Assembly (NCBI RefSeq): GCF_000758705.1
Contig: NZ_CP009287.1
Location: forward strand, 1,364,001 to 1,428,000
Direction of reading: 5' to 3'
Source: Paenibacillus graminis
Lineage (GTDB): Bacteria > Bacillota > Bacilli > Paenibacillales > Paenibacillaceae
Length of the DNA: 64,000 bases
The position numbers and the translations under genes are program-made. Under the pieces are notes generated by a model. It was not told the DNA's origin. It made no database searches and saw nothing but the letters and a program-made list of their open reading frames with translations. Positions 1 to 8,636 of this stretch are shown here, one piece after another (positions within the stretch are counted from its first letter, which is position 1; the number at the start of each line of letters is the position of its first letter).

Positions 1-1
1 T

Positions 2-355
2 GCAGAGGAGAAGCTGGTGGGCATCATCACTTTTTTCCGTGAAAGCAGACCGAAGATCCGTCATAAAGCCCATGTATACTCCGTATATGTTGATCCGGGT
101 GCCCGCCAGCAGGGAGTGGGACGGCTCTTGATGCTGGAACTGATTAGCCGGGCCGCAGCATTGCCGGGTCTGGAAATCCTTAACCTGTCTCTTACCTCCA
201 CGAACCTGCCCGCCAAACGGCTGTACGAATCTCTGGGTTTTATCTGCTACGGCACAGAGCCGAAGGCAATGAAGCTGGGTGAGGAATATCTGGACGAGGA
301 TCTTATGTATTTGCAGCTTGTGCCAGAGCAGCGGAAGGAAAATGGAAATTATTAG
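2..355 (+). CDS. GNAT family N-acetyltransferase (C-terminal part, 5' truncated by window)
   Basis: The reading frame is open from the first base of the window, so the gene begins upstream; about 117 C-terminal residues are present. The segment GARQQGVGRLLMLEL is the acetyl-CoA-binding motif A (Q/RxxGxG/A) of GNAT enzymes, and RLYESLGF is the usual end of the fold. It should move an acetyl group from acetyl-CoA to an amine; the substrate cannot be told. The gene ends about 65 bases before the ZIP transporter on the same strand. Family assignment is secure, specificity is unknown. Confidence 0.85.
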   Translation, partial: AEEKLVGIITFFRESRPKIRHKAHVYSVYVDPGARQQGVGRLLMLELISRAAALPGLEILNLSLTSTNLPAKRLYESLGFICYGTEPKAMKLGEEYLDEDLMYLQLVPEQRKENGNY

Positions 356-422
356 ACATAACTAAGACTGCTAATCGCATAAGCTGGGTCTAGGAGTCCT
401 GTCCACCAAAGGGGTTGAAGAC

Positions 423-1154
423 TTGGCAACTGCGCTTTTTGGCAGCTTTTTATCGGCTATGGCTACTGTGCTTGGGGTAGTTCCCATTCTGTTTGTCCGA
501 AGATTGTCCGAGCTGTGGAAGGATGTGCTGGTCGCCTTCACCGCCGGAATCATGGTATCTGCATCCACCTTTGGGTTAATGCCGCAGGCGATCAAGGAGT
601 CGGGAATTATCGCCCTGACCCTGGGCCTGATTACCGGTGTGCTGCTGCTCGATCTAATAGAGAATAATATCCCGCATATTGATGTGGAGAATAAACCCGG
701 CTTCACCAACATGGATTCCAAAGCGCTGCTCGTGCTGATCGCGCTGTTCATTCATAATATTCCCGAAGGCCTCAGTACGGGCTTCAGCTATGCCAGTGAG
801 CAGGCCAGTCTCGGTCCCATGGTGGCGATTGCCATCGGGGCACAGAACATGCCGGAGGGGCTTATTCTGGCGGTGTTTCTGCTCAATTCCCAAGCGACCC
901 GGCGAAAAGCGTTGATCATGGCCGCCTTGACCGGCCTCATGGAGATGGTGTCGGCGGTCATCGGTTATTTTACAGCCAGCTATGTGCAGAATGTGGTAGG
1001 GTACGGGCTGGCGTTTGCTGCCGGAGCAATGCTCTTCATCGCCTACAAGGAACTTATTCCCGAGAGCCACGGTCATGGCTACGAACGCCCGTCCACCTAT
1101 TCCTTTATCTTCGGGCTGCTGGTGATGGTGTATATTACCCAAGTTTATGCGTGA
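423..1154 (+). CDS. ZIP family metal transporter
   Basis: 243-residue polytopic membrane protein of the ZIP (ZupT/GufA-like) family, which moves Zn2+ or other divalent metals into the cytoplasm. Two signature metal-binding stretches are visible: HNIPEGLSTG near residue 110 (TM4) and QNMPEGLILAV near residue 140 (TM5); the second has Q in place of the usual H. The start is TTG, supported by AAGGGG about 7 bases upstream. About eight hydrophobic segments are predicted by eye. A strong hairpin follows the gene. Metal specificity cannot be read from the sequence. Confidence 0.88.
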   Translation: MATALFGSFLSAMATVLGVVPILFVRRLSELWKDVLVAFTAGIMVSASTFGLMPQAIKESGIIALTLGLITGVLLLDLIENNIPHIDVENKPGFTNMDSKALLVLIALFIHNIPEGLSTGFSYASEQASLGPMVAIAIGAQNMPEGLILAVFLLNSQATRRKALIMAALTGLMEMVSAVIGYFTASYVQNVVGYGLAFAAGAMLFIAYKELIPESHGHGYERPSTYSFIFGLLVMVYITQVYA

Positions 1155-1165
1155 GTGAAGGGAAC

Positions 1166-1215
1166 AAGAGGCTGTCTTGTACGGTTAGAACTTAACCGCT
1201 CAAGGACAGCCTCTT
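1166..1215. terminator. Bidirectional intrinsic terminator
   Basis: AAGAGGCTGTC and GACAGCCTCTT form an 11-bp perfect stem between the convergent ZIP and aldo/keto reductase genes, with A-rich and T-rich flanks, so it could serve both. Confidence 0.75.
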
Positions 1216-1237
1216 TGGCATTTGCTGCTCTGCTGCT

Positions 1238-2146
1238 CTACCGGTGCTGCGCGTACCGGTTGCTTTTGCTGGCGGCCCGGACGGCTGCCAGCTCTGCCGG
1301 GGTAAGCGGGGCCGACGCAGCTGCCGATGCATTCAACCGCAGCTGCTCCAGGCTGCTCGCGCCCGGAATAATCGCAGCCACCGCCGGGCTTGCCAGCGGA
1401 TAATGCAGGGCCGCCTCAGTGAGGGTACGGGAGGGGCCGGTCTGCTCCAGCAGGCGTTCATGGAGCAACGGCAGCTCCTCGCTGCTGTAACCCAGGTACT
1501 CCCGGTGTGCTTTGCTGCCGCCATGCCCGGTTAATATGCCCCCGGCCAGCGGCCCCCGGGCAATCAGGCCAATGCCATGCTGTTCCAGCAGCGGCAGTAC
1601 CGCTTCCTCCGGCCGGCGGTCCAGGATGCTGTACTGGCTCATGACGCTGACGATATGGGAGCGGGAGACATATTCGCGGATTACATTCGGACGAATGGAG
1701 GAGATGCCATAATACCGGATGAGGCCTTCCTGCTTCAGTTCCTCAAAGGCTTCAATCGTCTCGTCGATCGGATCTTCGAGAGTTCCTCCGTGCAACTGGT
1801 ACAGATCTATATAATCGGTCTGCAGTCGGCGCAGACTCTCCTTTACTGCCGATTGGATATAGGCTTTGGAAGGGTCCCAGCTCCAGCCTTCTTGTCCGGG
1901 GATTCTGCGGTTGCCCACTTTGGTGGCAAGAATGACATTCGCGCGGCGCCCGCGCAGCGCCTGGCCGATAATTTCTTCATTCCGCCCTTCATCATAGAGG
2001 TCGGCAGTATCCAGGAAGTTGATGCCCAGCTCCAGTGCCTCATGAATGATCGCGGCAGCCTTCGTTTCATCTGTCCCGAGGGACATGCAGCCGAGTCCCA
2101 TGGCGCTTATATAGAGATCGGAATTTCCTAAACGGTTTGTCTTCAT
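1238..2146 (-). CDS. Aldo/keto reductase
   Basis: 302-residue NAD(P)H-dependent oxidoreductase of the AKR superfamily (TIM barrel). The catalytic tetrad is visible: Asp in FLDTAD, Tyr in DLYDEGR, Lys in LATKVG and His in YQLHGG. A longer frame starts at 2161, but AAAGGA lies 6 bases before the internal ATG at 2146, which also fits the family start (MKTNRLGNSDLYISAMGLG). It lies 30 bases after the next aldo/keto reductase on the same strand, and probably shares its transcript. The physiological substrate is unknown. Confidence 0.88.
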   Translation of the reverse strand: MKTNRLGNSDLYISAMGLGCMSLGTDETKAAAIIHEALELGINFLDTADLYDEGRNEEIIGQALRGRRANVILATKVGNRRIPGQEGWSWDPSKAYIQSAVKESLRRLQTDYIDLYQLHGGTLEDPIDETIEAFEELKQEGLIRYYGISSIRPNVIREYVSRSHIVSVMSQYSILDRRPEEAVLPLLEQHGIGLIARGPLAGGILTGHGGSKAHREYLGYSSEELPLLHERLLEQTGPSRTLTEAALHYPLASPAVAAIIPGASSLEQLRLNASAAASAPLTPAELAAVRAASKSNRYAQHR

Positions 2147-2176
2147 CGGCGGTCCTTTCAAAGTTGGTCTTGGGGG

Positions 2177-3166
2177 TTATCCCCGCAAAATATTCTCGAT
2201 TTGCTCCAGCTCCTCCGCGCTGAGCTCAGGCGCGTTCAGGGAGGCCACCGCATCTTCGATCTGGCTGACCCGGCTTGCGCCGATCAGGGCTGAAGTCACT
2301 TTGCCGCCACGGAGAACCCATGACAAGGCCAGCTGCGACATTTTCTGCCCGCGTGCGGCAGCGAGATCGTTCAGCTTGCTTACTTTGCCAATGACCTCTG
2401 CGGTGATTTCCTTCTCGGAGAGGAATACGCTTGGTCCGGCCGCGCGGGAATCCGGTGTGATGCCTTTGAGGTAGCGGTCGGTCAGGATGCCTTTTTGCAG
2501 CGGCGAGAAGGCGATGGTGCCGATGCCTTCCTCAGCGAGCACATCCTGGAGCCCGTCTTCAATCCAGCGCGACATCATGGAATAATTCGGCTGATGGATC
2601 AGACAAGGCGTGCCGAGGCGGCGCAGAATCTGCGCTGCTTCACGCGCATCTTCGGCATTGTAGTTGGAGATGCCGACATACAGCGCCTTGCCCTGGCGCA
2701 CCAGCAGATCCAGTGCAGCCATCGTTTCTTCCAGCGGTGTGTTCGGGTCGGGACGGTGATGGTAGTATATATCCACATAGTCCAGTCCCATCCGTTTCAG
2801 GCTCTGGTCGAGGCTGGAAACGAGGTATTTCTTCGAACCCCATTCGCCGTAAGGGCCTGGCCACATGTAGTAGCCGGCTTTGCTGGAGATGATCAGCTCG
2901 TCGCGGTAGGCGGCGAGATCTTTTCGCAGAATCTGTCCAAAGGTTTCCTCGGCGGACCCGGCCGGCGGACCGTAGTTGTTAGCCAGGTCGAAGTGGGTAA
3001 TCCCCAGGTCAAAGGCCCTTCTGATCATGGCGCGGCCGTTCTCAAACACATCATTGCCGCCAAAGTTATGCCACAGTCCAAGCGAGATTGCCGGCAGGAG
3101 CAGGCCGCTGCGGCCGGTTCGGTTATATTTCATCTGGTCGTAACGTTCAGGATTTGCAAGATACAT
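2177..3166 (-). CDS. Aldo/keto reductase, L-glyceraldehyde 3-phosphate reductase (YghZ/Gpr) type
   Basis: 329-residue AKR14-like enzyme. The N-terminus (PERYDQMKYNRTGRSGLLLP then SLGLWHNFG) is characteristic of the YghZ/Gpr subgroup, which reduces L-glyceraldehyde 3-phosphate and methylglyoxal with NADPH. Tetrad residues are seen in HFDLANNYG, ISSKAGYYMWPGPYG and YYHHRPDP. AAGGAGG lies 9 bases before the ATG. An AraC regulator is encoded just upstream on the same strand, which suggests sugar-linked control. Subgroup assignment is from sequence similarity remembered, not searched. Confidence 0.87.
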   Translation of the reverse strand: MYLANPERYDQMKYNRTGRSGLLLPAISLGLWHNFGGNDVFENGRAMIRRAFDLGITHFDLANNYGPPAGSAEETFGQILRKDLAAYRDELIISSKAGYYMWPGPYGEWGSKKYLVSSLDQSLKRMGLDYVDIYYHHRPDPNTPLEETMAALDLLVRQGKALYVGISNYNAEDAREAAQILRRLGTPCLIHQPNYSMMSRWIEDGLQDVLAEEGIGTIAFSPLQKGILTDRYLKGITPDSRAAGPSVFLSEKEITAEVIGKVSKLNDLAAARGQKMSQLALSWVLRGGKVTSALIGASRVSQIEDAVASLNAPELSAEELEQIENILRG

Positions 3167-3277
3167 TGGATTGTTTCCTCCTTAAGGTTTTGTTGGCATA
3201 CATTTCATTTCCTGATTCCGCTTCACTTTTATTGTAGCCGAAGCGCAGGAACAAACGTATGTCAGCAAGGAAGAAGT

Positions 3278-4126
3278 TTATAGAACAATGTCATTCCCGG
3301 CATGGCGGATGCGGTACTCCTTGGGTGAGCAGCCTTTGACTTTCTTGAACATGCGGGAGAACAGCAGCGGGTCCTGATAGCCCACGGAGCGTGAAATTTC
3401 ACCGATTGTGCAAGGGGTCTCCGTCAGCAGCTCACATGCCTTGGCGATGCGGAAATTAAGCAGGTACTGCTGCGGCGGCAGGCCGACGGTTTTTTTGAAC
3501 AATGCCGATAAATATTTGCGGTCCAGCTTCAGGGAGGAGGACATGCGCTCTACAGTCACATTCTCACAGTAATGGGCATGCAGATAGTGCAGACACTGCT
3601 CCACGTAGATGCTCTTTTGGCGGGGAAGCGGGATGGGGTTGGCAGCCGCCGGAACCAGTCGCACCAGCAGCCCGAAGAATTCATACATGATCGCCTTTAG
3701 AGGCAAATCAAGACTGTCCTTATGGTCTGCAGCCGTGCTAAGCCGGTCATAGAGTGCAGGCATCAGCAAATCATCCATCGGGAAGACGGGATGCTCCGGC
3801 GAAAGCGAGGTTTTGGACAGCAGATAGCCAATCTCTTCCCCCGTAAAAGCAACCCACGAATAAGTCCAGGGCTTCGCCGTATCTGCGGCATAATGAGTAA
3901 GGATATGAGGGTAAGTCAGGAAGGCCTGCCCGGGCTGCAGGATGTGGGTTTCTCTCCCGACAGTGACTTGGCCGGTTCCGGCATGAATGAAATGGATTTT
4001 GTACAAATCCCGCACGCCGGGGCCGACGCTGTGTCCGGGAGCACACTCTTCACGTCCCCAATAATGAAGGTGAAGATCGGGATTGCCCCGGAAAGGGCGC
4101 TCTGGATTATATTTGAATATGGCCAT
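3278..4126 (-). CDS. AraC family transcriptional regulator
   Basis: 282 residues: an N-terminal cupin-like sensing domain (about 1-160, with LHLHYWGREE and the glycine-rich turn of HAGTGQVTVGRETHILQPGQ) and a C-terminal pair of helix-turn-helix motifs (about 180-275; VERMSSSLKLDRKYLSALFKK and ISRSVGYQDPLLFSRMFKK). Such proteins bind DNA in response to a sugar. The gene ends 111 bases before the YghZ-like reductase on the same strand, which is a likely target. AAAGAGG precedes the ATG. Confidence 0.9.
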   Translation of the reverse strand: MAIFKYNPERPFRGNPDLHLHYWGREECAPGHSVGPGVRDLYKIHFIHAGTGQVTVGRETHILQPGQAFLTYPHILTHYAADTAKPWTYSWVAFTGEEIGYLLSKTSLSPEHPVFPMDDLLMPALYDRLSTAADHKDSLDLPLKAIMYEFFGLLVRLVPAAANPIPLPRQKSIYVEQCLHYLHAHYCENVTVERMSSSLKLDRKYLSALFKKTVGLPPQQYLLNFRIAKACELLTETPCTIGEISRSVGYQDPLLFSRMFKKVKGCSPKEYRIRHAGNDIVL

Positions 4127-4223
4127 GCTTCAGCCTCTTTTCAGTGTAGGATGGCTCCAGGCAATTACCTTGAAAGACATCCCCTATTATACATTAGATT
4201 ATCCAAGGGTGATCAACTGCAAA

Positions 4224-4255
4224 AAGTCCCAGGCCCCAGGCTGTGGGCGGGACTT
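4224..4255 (-). terminator. Intrinsic terminator of the 2Fe-2S protein gene
   Basis: On the minus strand AAGTCCC and GGGACTT pair across a GC-rich loop and are followed directly by T residues. It lies about 90 bases past the stop codon of the 4348-4659 gene. Confidence 0.6.
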
Positions 4256-4347
4256 GCAGGATTTTAGATAAGGAGAGGTTAAACGGGGCGTTTAAGTACA
4301 CAGAATCATAACCATGCAGCCAGCCCGGCGCGGGCAGGTACCAGGCT

Positions 4348-4659
4348 TCAGGCTTCCATTTTGAGCATTACCAGTTCTTCGACAGGTTCGCCATTCACCA
4401 GATGCTCCTCTACAATACGTTCCACATCATCTGTAGTCACATTGTAATACCAGATGCCGTCGGGATAGACAATCACAAAAGGGCCGTTGCCGCATAGGCC
4501 GAGACAGCTGGTTTTGTTGATTTTGACGGTTTTGTTAATCCCCTTCCCGACGAGCTGTTCTTTGAATTCCTGCATGACATCTTCCACATCCTGATTGTTG
4601 CAGTGCTCGCTGCAGCAGAAGAGCAGGTGCTTCTTCAGCACCTTGAGTCGCATATTCAT
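4348..4659 (-). CDS. Small thioredoxin-like [2Fe-2S] ferredoxin domain protein
   Basis: 103 residues. Cysteines in HLLFCCSEHCNN and in TSCLGLCGNGP match the four-cysteine pattern of the thioredoxin-fold [2Fe-2S] ferredoxins (NuoE-like, Shethna type); the second motif (CxxxC with GNGP) is typical. It should be a soluble electron carrier. AAGGAGG is 7 bases before the ATG. The gene stands alone, with its own terminator and about 350 non-coding bases upstream, so the partner enzyme cannot be inferred. Confidence 0.8.
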   Translation of the reverse strand: MNMRLKVLKKHLLFCCSEHCNNQDVEDVMQEFKEQLVGKGINKTVKINKTSCLGLCGNGPFVIVYPDGIWYYNVTTDDVERIVEEHLVNGEPVEELVMLKMEA

Positions 4660-5009
4660 ACCTGAGCCTCCTTGATCGAGTCATAATAGCTGACCTGTCT
4701 TACGAGGAGTATAGTCCCTTTTGCATCATCTGTAATGGGGTAGCGGTCAATGTTCCAAAAGGCTTAACAAATGGGTGAAATCCAGGATATTTGCGTTAGA
4801 TTATCTGACCTGGATTCAAAAAAATTGATCAAAATGTGTCTTTTTAGGTATTTCCCGAATTATTTCCTGTTTCAGAAATTCTTTTGTGGATTCAGTTTGG
4901 AAACGGAGATTTCCCAGTTTAGGCCCTGAGCGTTTGGTTAAGTAAGAGGTGTAAAATAAGCTGCATGATGAATTGACACCCAATAAAAAGCTATCAGGAG
5001 GGAATCGTT
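4660..5009. other. Intergenic region, divergent promoters expected
   Basis: 350 bases between two divergent genes. It is AT-rich in the middle. A weak stress-promoter-like pair (GTTTGG near 4932 and GTGTAA near 4951) is present upstream of the stress protein gene, but the spacing is short for sigma-B, so it is not called as a promoter. No gene is seen. Confidence 0.4.
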
Positions 5010-6200
5010 ATGAACAAGAAAATTGTAGGTGTATTCCATACCGAACATGAAGCTTCACAAGCCATTGAGGAGCTGAAAAGCCGCGGATTTCTGACAGAGG
5101 ATATCTCGGTGATTGCAAGAAATAAACAGGATGCCGATGCAATTAATGAGGAGACAGGCACCAAAGCCCCTGAGGGAATGGCTTCAGGTGCGGCGACTGG
5201 CGGCGTGCTGGGCGGTGTGACCGGGCTTCTGGCAGGCATTGGCGCACTGGCCATTCCGGGAATCGGACCGATTCTTGCGGCGGGGCCCATTGCGGCAACG
5301 CTGGCGGGAGCTGCGGTAGGTGCCGGAACCGGGGGACTTGTCGGCGGGTTGATTGGGCTTGGCATACCGGAGGATGAGGCAGAAAGCTATGATCATTATG
5401 TGGACGAAGGCCGCATTCTGGTCATGGTGGATGCAGACAGTACGCGGGCCAATGATGTGTACTCGGTATTCCGCAGCCATAACTCTGCTAATGCCGACCG
5501 TTATATAGAGAAGGCAATTCCTGAAGGTGAGGCAGCGGCGAATGCCCGGCATTCAGTAAGTGACACCGTAGATGCCGCATTCAATGGCTCCGGGTTGGAG
5601 GGACGCGAGGATACTGGACTGGATACGATGAATTCCGCACCGGTGAATGATCTTCCGGAGAGCAGAAGGCTGGATGATGTGAACCGGCCTGGGATGACGG
5701 GAAATGTCTATTCCGGCTCACGGGAAGGCATGGACAGTGCACTGGACAACACACGGTCTGCTGATTGGGCTGACCGAGAGTCAGAGCGCGATGAAGCGCG
5801 TAAGCTGCGCTTGCGGGAAGAACAGCTTGACGTTTCCAAAAATAAAGTGCAGACCGGTGAAGTGAACGTGCGGAAGGAAATTGTTGAAGAGCAGAAAACG
5901 ATTAATGTTCCAGTCAGCCATGAAGAAATTGTCATCGAACGCCATTCCATTAATAATGATTCCACAGCAGAACCCGTCGGAGCTGAGGAGACGATTCGTA
6001 TTCCTGTAAGCGAAGAACAGGTCCAGGTTAATAAGAATACGGTGGTCACCGGTGAAGTGGACGTTCATAAACGTGAAATTCAAGAGACAGAGCAGGTTAA
6101 AGATACGGTTAAACGTGAGGAAGCCCGGGTAGATAAGACGGGTAATGTAAAGGTGAACAATCATAGTGAGGTACTGAGAGACCACAGCCGGACACGTTAA
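5010..6200 (+). CDS. General stress protein: YflT (GSP17M) domain plus YsnF/DUF2382 domain
   Basis: 396 residues. Residues 1-65 resemble the flavodoxin-like head of B. subtilis GSP17M/YflT (KIVGVFHTEHEASQAIEELK). Residues about 55-120 are an extremely Gly/Ala-rich hydrophobic stretch that may insert in or cross the membrane. After a variable hydrophilic linker, residues about 265-380 hold two copies of a charged repeat (LDVSKNKVQTGEVNVRKEIV and VQVNKNTVVTGEVDVHKREI), typical of YsnF/AvaK (DUF2382) stress proteins. AGGAGGG precedes the ATG. It is monocistronic, with a strong terminator. A role in general or envelope stress is inferred from the family. Confidence 0.85.
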   Translation: MNKKIVGVFHTEHEASQAIEELKSRGFLTEDISVIARNKQDADAINEETGTKAPEGMASGAATGGVLGGVTGLLAGIGALAIPGIGPILAAGPIAATLAGAAVGAGTGGLVGGLIGLGIPEDEAESYDHYVDEGRILVMVDADSTRANDVYSVFRSHNSANADRYIEKAIPEGEAAANARHSVSDTVDAAFNGSGLEGREDTGLDTMNSAPVNDLPESRRLDDVNRPGMTGNVYSGSREGMDSALDNTRSADWADRESERDEARKLRLREEQLDVSKNKVQTGEVNVRKEIVEEQKTINVPVSHEEIVIERHSINNDSTAEPVGAEETIRIPVSEEQVQVNKNTVVTGEVDVHKREIQETEQVKDTVKREEARVDKTGNVKVNNHSEVLRDHSRTR

Positions 6201-6256
6201 GAGGATTTCACAAGCAGGGGGGCATTGCCTCCTTGGAGGAACGATTATTGGAGGAA

Positions 6257-6302
6257 AAGAAGGGTTTCCCTAAGTCCGCTGGACTCGGGGAAACCCTTCT
6301 TT
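6257..6302. terminator. Intrinsic terminator after the stress protein gene
   Basis: AGAAGGGTTTCCC pairs with GGGAAACCCTTCT, followed by TTGT. The stem is flanked by A-rich sequence, so it may work in both directions for the convergent SDR gene. Confidence 0.8.
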
Positions 6303-6456
6303 GTAAATGAGCGGGAATCTGCGGGCTGCAGCATGCGTAACCACCAGATGCGACTGCGCCGCTGTGTGGTGATCCGCATCATCAATAGTGGCGATGACTT
6401 CCGTATCATAAGTAGCGGCGGAAATTTGTTACTGTTATGTTCGGATGTTCTCTTTT

Positions 6457-7275
6457 TCAAGAAAAATGCCGGGCTATATTCGTTAAATACTCTTCTTCAT
6501 CCGTATTTTCTTTCATATGAATGAGCATCTTGGCATCTTCTCCCACTACATACCGGAATTGACTTGTACCGTCTGTGGCCGCTTGGTATATGGTTTCGGC
6601 AACAATTTCTGGAGGCGAAGCGTATGCCGGGTGTTTTTCCATTTCACCCAATTTACCCCGAAACGCAGTAGTAAATAGCTTATAGTCTGTTAATGCGTCA
6701 TTAAAAAAGAATTCCATCGATCTTCCGCCAAAGTCTGTATGAATAGCACCTGGTTCAATCAACTTTACTTTGATGTTTTGTGAGGCTAATTCATAAGATA
6801 CCGACTCAGAAAAACCCTCCACGGCAAATTTGGATGAATGATACAGAGACATCGTAGGAAAAGTCACTTTCCCTCCCATAGAAGAGATATTGATCAGCAA
6901 ACCTTCTTGGTTAGATCTAAAATGTGGCAGCATGGCTTTAGTCATACGGATAAGACCAAAAACGTTCACTTCAAACTGTCTTCTAATTTGCTCATCCGTA
7001 GCTGCTTCTATAAGACCCATTGTTCCATATCCGGCATTATTGAGAAGAACATCAATTTTTCCAAACCGCAGAGTCGCTTCGGCTAACGCAGAGTGAATAG
7101 TATCTTCTTTCTCAACATCAAGCCTCAGCACCAATACATTATCTAGTGTAATGAATTCAGTTTCTTGTTCAGGTGAGCGCATCGTGGCTGCTACGTTCCA
7201 TCCTCTTTCAGCAAAATGTTTTACTGTAGCTCTCCCAATGCCCGATGAAGCACCCGTGATAAAAATTGTTTTCAT
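6457..7275 (-). CDS. SDR family NAD(P)-dependent oxidoreductase
   Basis: 272-residue classical short-chain dehydrogenase. Seen: the cofactor motif TGASSGIG near the N-terminus, LDV after beta-3, the NNAGYG motif near residue 85, the catalytic Ser in INISSMGG and the YHSSK active site, followed by PGAIHTDF. Arg after the Rossmann beta-2 strand (ATMRS) suggests NADPH preference. AGGAGG lies 7 bases before the ATG. The PadR regulator gene is 89 bases upstream on the same strand and presumably controls it. Substrate unknown. Base composition is more AT-rich than the surrounding core genes. Confidence 0.9.
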   Translation of the reverse strand: MKTIFITGASSGIGRATVKHFAERGWNVAATMRSPEQETEFITLDNVLVLRLDVEKEDTIHSALAEATLRFGKIDVLLNNAGYGTMGLIEAATDEQIRRQFEVNVFGLIRMTKAMLPHFRSNQEGLLINISSMGGKVTFPTMSLYHSSKFAVEGFSESVSYELASQNIKVKLIEPGAIHTDFGGRSMEFFFNDALTDYKLFTTAFRGKLGEMEKHPAYASPPEIVAETIYQAATDGTSQFRYVVGEDAKMLIHMKENTDEEEYLTNIARHFS

Positions 7276-7364
7276 AACAATTCCTCCTAAAAGTTAGATG
7301 AGCGTTACATCTTCAATATGTTTGTAGAAAACTTACTGCATAAGCATATGGATTCACTTCAGCT

Positions 7365-7895
7365 CTACTCTTGCACTAACTTCTCCAGGCTCACCAATCC
7401 CTCGGCAATGGTCGTAAGCTTAGCCTTATATTCTTCTATCCCAATTTGGATGCAGATGATCTGGGCTGGATGCATTTCATCCTTATAAAGCGAATATTGG
7501 TCAAGTAATTGATCTAATTTTGTGTGTGATTCCTCTTGGGCTTGCTTCAACCAAATCATCACCTTGTCATACCCGACGAATTCACCAAAATAAAGCCTCA
7601 TCATAAAATCGGATTTCCTGATGCTGTCTCCTTCGAGCGGGCCTAATAAATAGGCGTTAAAACAATCCCTGCCTTTAGGCGTTATGTTTAGAACATTTTT
7701 GTTAGGCTTACCGTCCTGGAGCACATTTTCCTTAGTAATCAACCCCTCCTTTTCCATTCGGGCAAGTGTGGGATAGATCGTCCCATAACTAGAACTATAG
7801 AAATTAGAGAATACAGTTTCTAATAACTGTTTTATTTGGTATCCAGTCAACGCTTCTTTCATAAGCATGCCTAAAATAACATCTTGACTGTTCAA
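7365..7895 (-). CDS. PadR family transcriptional regulator
   Basis: 176 residues. The N-terminal winged helix (MLMKEALTGYQIKQLLE then YGTIYPTLARMEKEGLITKE) is the PadR signature and the C-terminal half is the helical dimerisation (Vir_act_alpha_C) domain. The start codon is TTG at 7895 with AAGGAGG 7 bases upstream. PadR proteins are usually repressors of adjacent detoxification or efflux genes and often autoregulate; a palindrome lies just upstream. The SDR gene follows on the same strand. Confidence 0.9.
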   Translation of the reverse strand: MNSQDVILGMLMKEALTGYQIKQLLETVFSNFYSSSYGTIYPTLARMEKEGLITKENVLQDGKPNKNVLNITPKGRDCFNAYLLGPLEGDSIRKSDFMMRLYFGEFVGYDKVMIWLKQAQEESHTKLDQLLDQYSLYKDEMHPAQIICIQIGIEEYKAKLTTIAEGLVSLEKLVQE

Positions 7896-7941
7896 AATTT
7901 AACCTCCTTGTAGGTCAGAAGTATTGTATACCGCGAACACA

Positions 7942-7960
7942 ATATATCATTATGATATAT
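7942..7960. promoter_or_regulatory. Candidate PadR operator
   Basis: ATATATCAT-T-ATGATATAT, a 19-base palindrome about 47 bases before the padR start, resembles the ATGnAT-type dyads bound by PadR regulators. More TATAT repeats follow (to about 7990), so promoter elements overlap it. Confidence 0.6.
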
Positions 7961-8122
7961 ATTTAGTCAATATATATTGCTCAAATATATGAAGCTCGTT
8001 ATTTTGTGGTATTTCATCAGAGGGTGATCTGTTACTTCGGATTTATATGGGCATCCGCCCAAGCGCCCTTTCCGCGAATGCATATGATGATTATGCCTAC
8101 TCATTGAAAGGAGCGATCACAT

Positions 8123-8521
8123 ATGGGATTTTTTCCAACGCCGGGAACCGGCGGAGGATTTCCGGGGTTCCCGGGGGGACCTGGCGTACCGGGAGGACCT
8201 GGGGTACCAGGTGGCTTTCCCGGACAATTTCCGGGGACTCCGGGACTTCCGGGGGGTGCACCGGGAGGCGTTCAAGCGCCGACGGCGCCTCCACCGCAAT
8301 TCGTACCGCAAATGTCGGCCGCCACATTTGCCGTCGATCCCGGCGGGATCAGACACTGCCTGTTCCGCAACACATACCTTTGGCTGAACAACGGCGAGCA
8401 ATTCTGGTTCTTCCCGGTATTCGTCGGGCGTGATTCTATTGCAGGGTTCAGATGGTTCGGTTTCTTCTGGGCGTACTTCGGGATTGATTTGAATCAGATT
8501 CGCTCGTTCACGTGCTTCTAA
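8123..8521 (+). CDS. GXX-repeat (collagen-like) small protein with aromatic C-terminal domain
   Basis: 132 residues in two parts. Residues 1-45 are rich in Gly-Pro-X triplets (FPGGPGVPGGPGVPGG). Residues 60-132 form a compact aromatic domain with CLFRNTYLWLNNGEQFWFFP and a C-terminal FTCF. AAAGGAG lies about 8 bases before the ATG and a strong terminator follows, so this is a real single gene. There is no signal peptide or clear membrane helix. Similar GP-rich proteins occur in Bacillales and are sometimes labelled transporter without proof; a role at the spore or cell surface is a guess. Confidence 0.75.
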   Translation: MGFFPTPGTGGGFPGFPGGPGVPGGPGVPGGFPGQFPGTPGLPGGAPGGVQAPTAPPPQFVPQMSAATFAVDPGGIRHCLFRNTYLWLNNGEQFWFFPVFVGRDSIAGFRWFGFFWAYFGIDLNQIRSFTCF

Positions 8522-8532
8522 GGCATACAGCG

Positions 8533-8562
8533 AAAGAGAACAGCCTGCAGACTGTTCTCTTT
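8533..8562 (+). terminator. Intrinsic terminator
   Basis: AAAGAGAACAG pairs with CTGTTCTCTTT 12 bases after the stop codon of the GXX-repeat gene. Confidence 0.85.
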
Positions 8563-8636
8563 GTTGTGCGGCTTTTCGTGCTAGCCGCTATCATTCAAGA
8601 ATCAACGGTTCAGGCTAATTAGAAGGCGGAATCAAT

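Noticed and set aside
2495..3283. 262-codon plus-strand frame opposite the YghZ-like reductase
   Set aside because: Antisense shadow of a well-supported gene; no ribosome site or protein-like motifs.
4932..4956. Sigma-B promoter before the stress protein gene
   Set aside because: GTTTGG and GTGTAA are present but spaced about 11 bases apart, short of the usual 12-15, and the -10 box is poor.
8047..8433. 128-codon frame overlapping the GXX-repeat gene
   Set aside because: Starts without a ribosome site and is out of frame with the supported gene.
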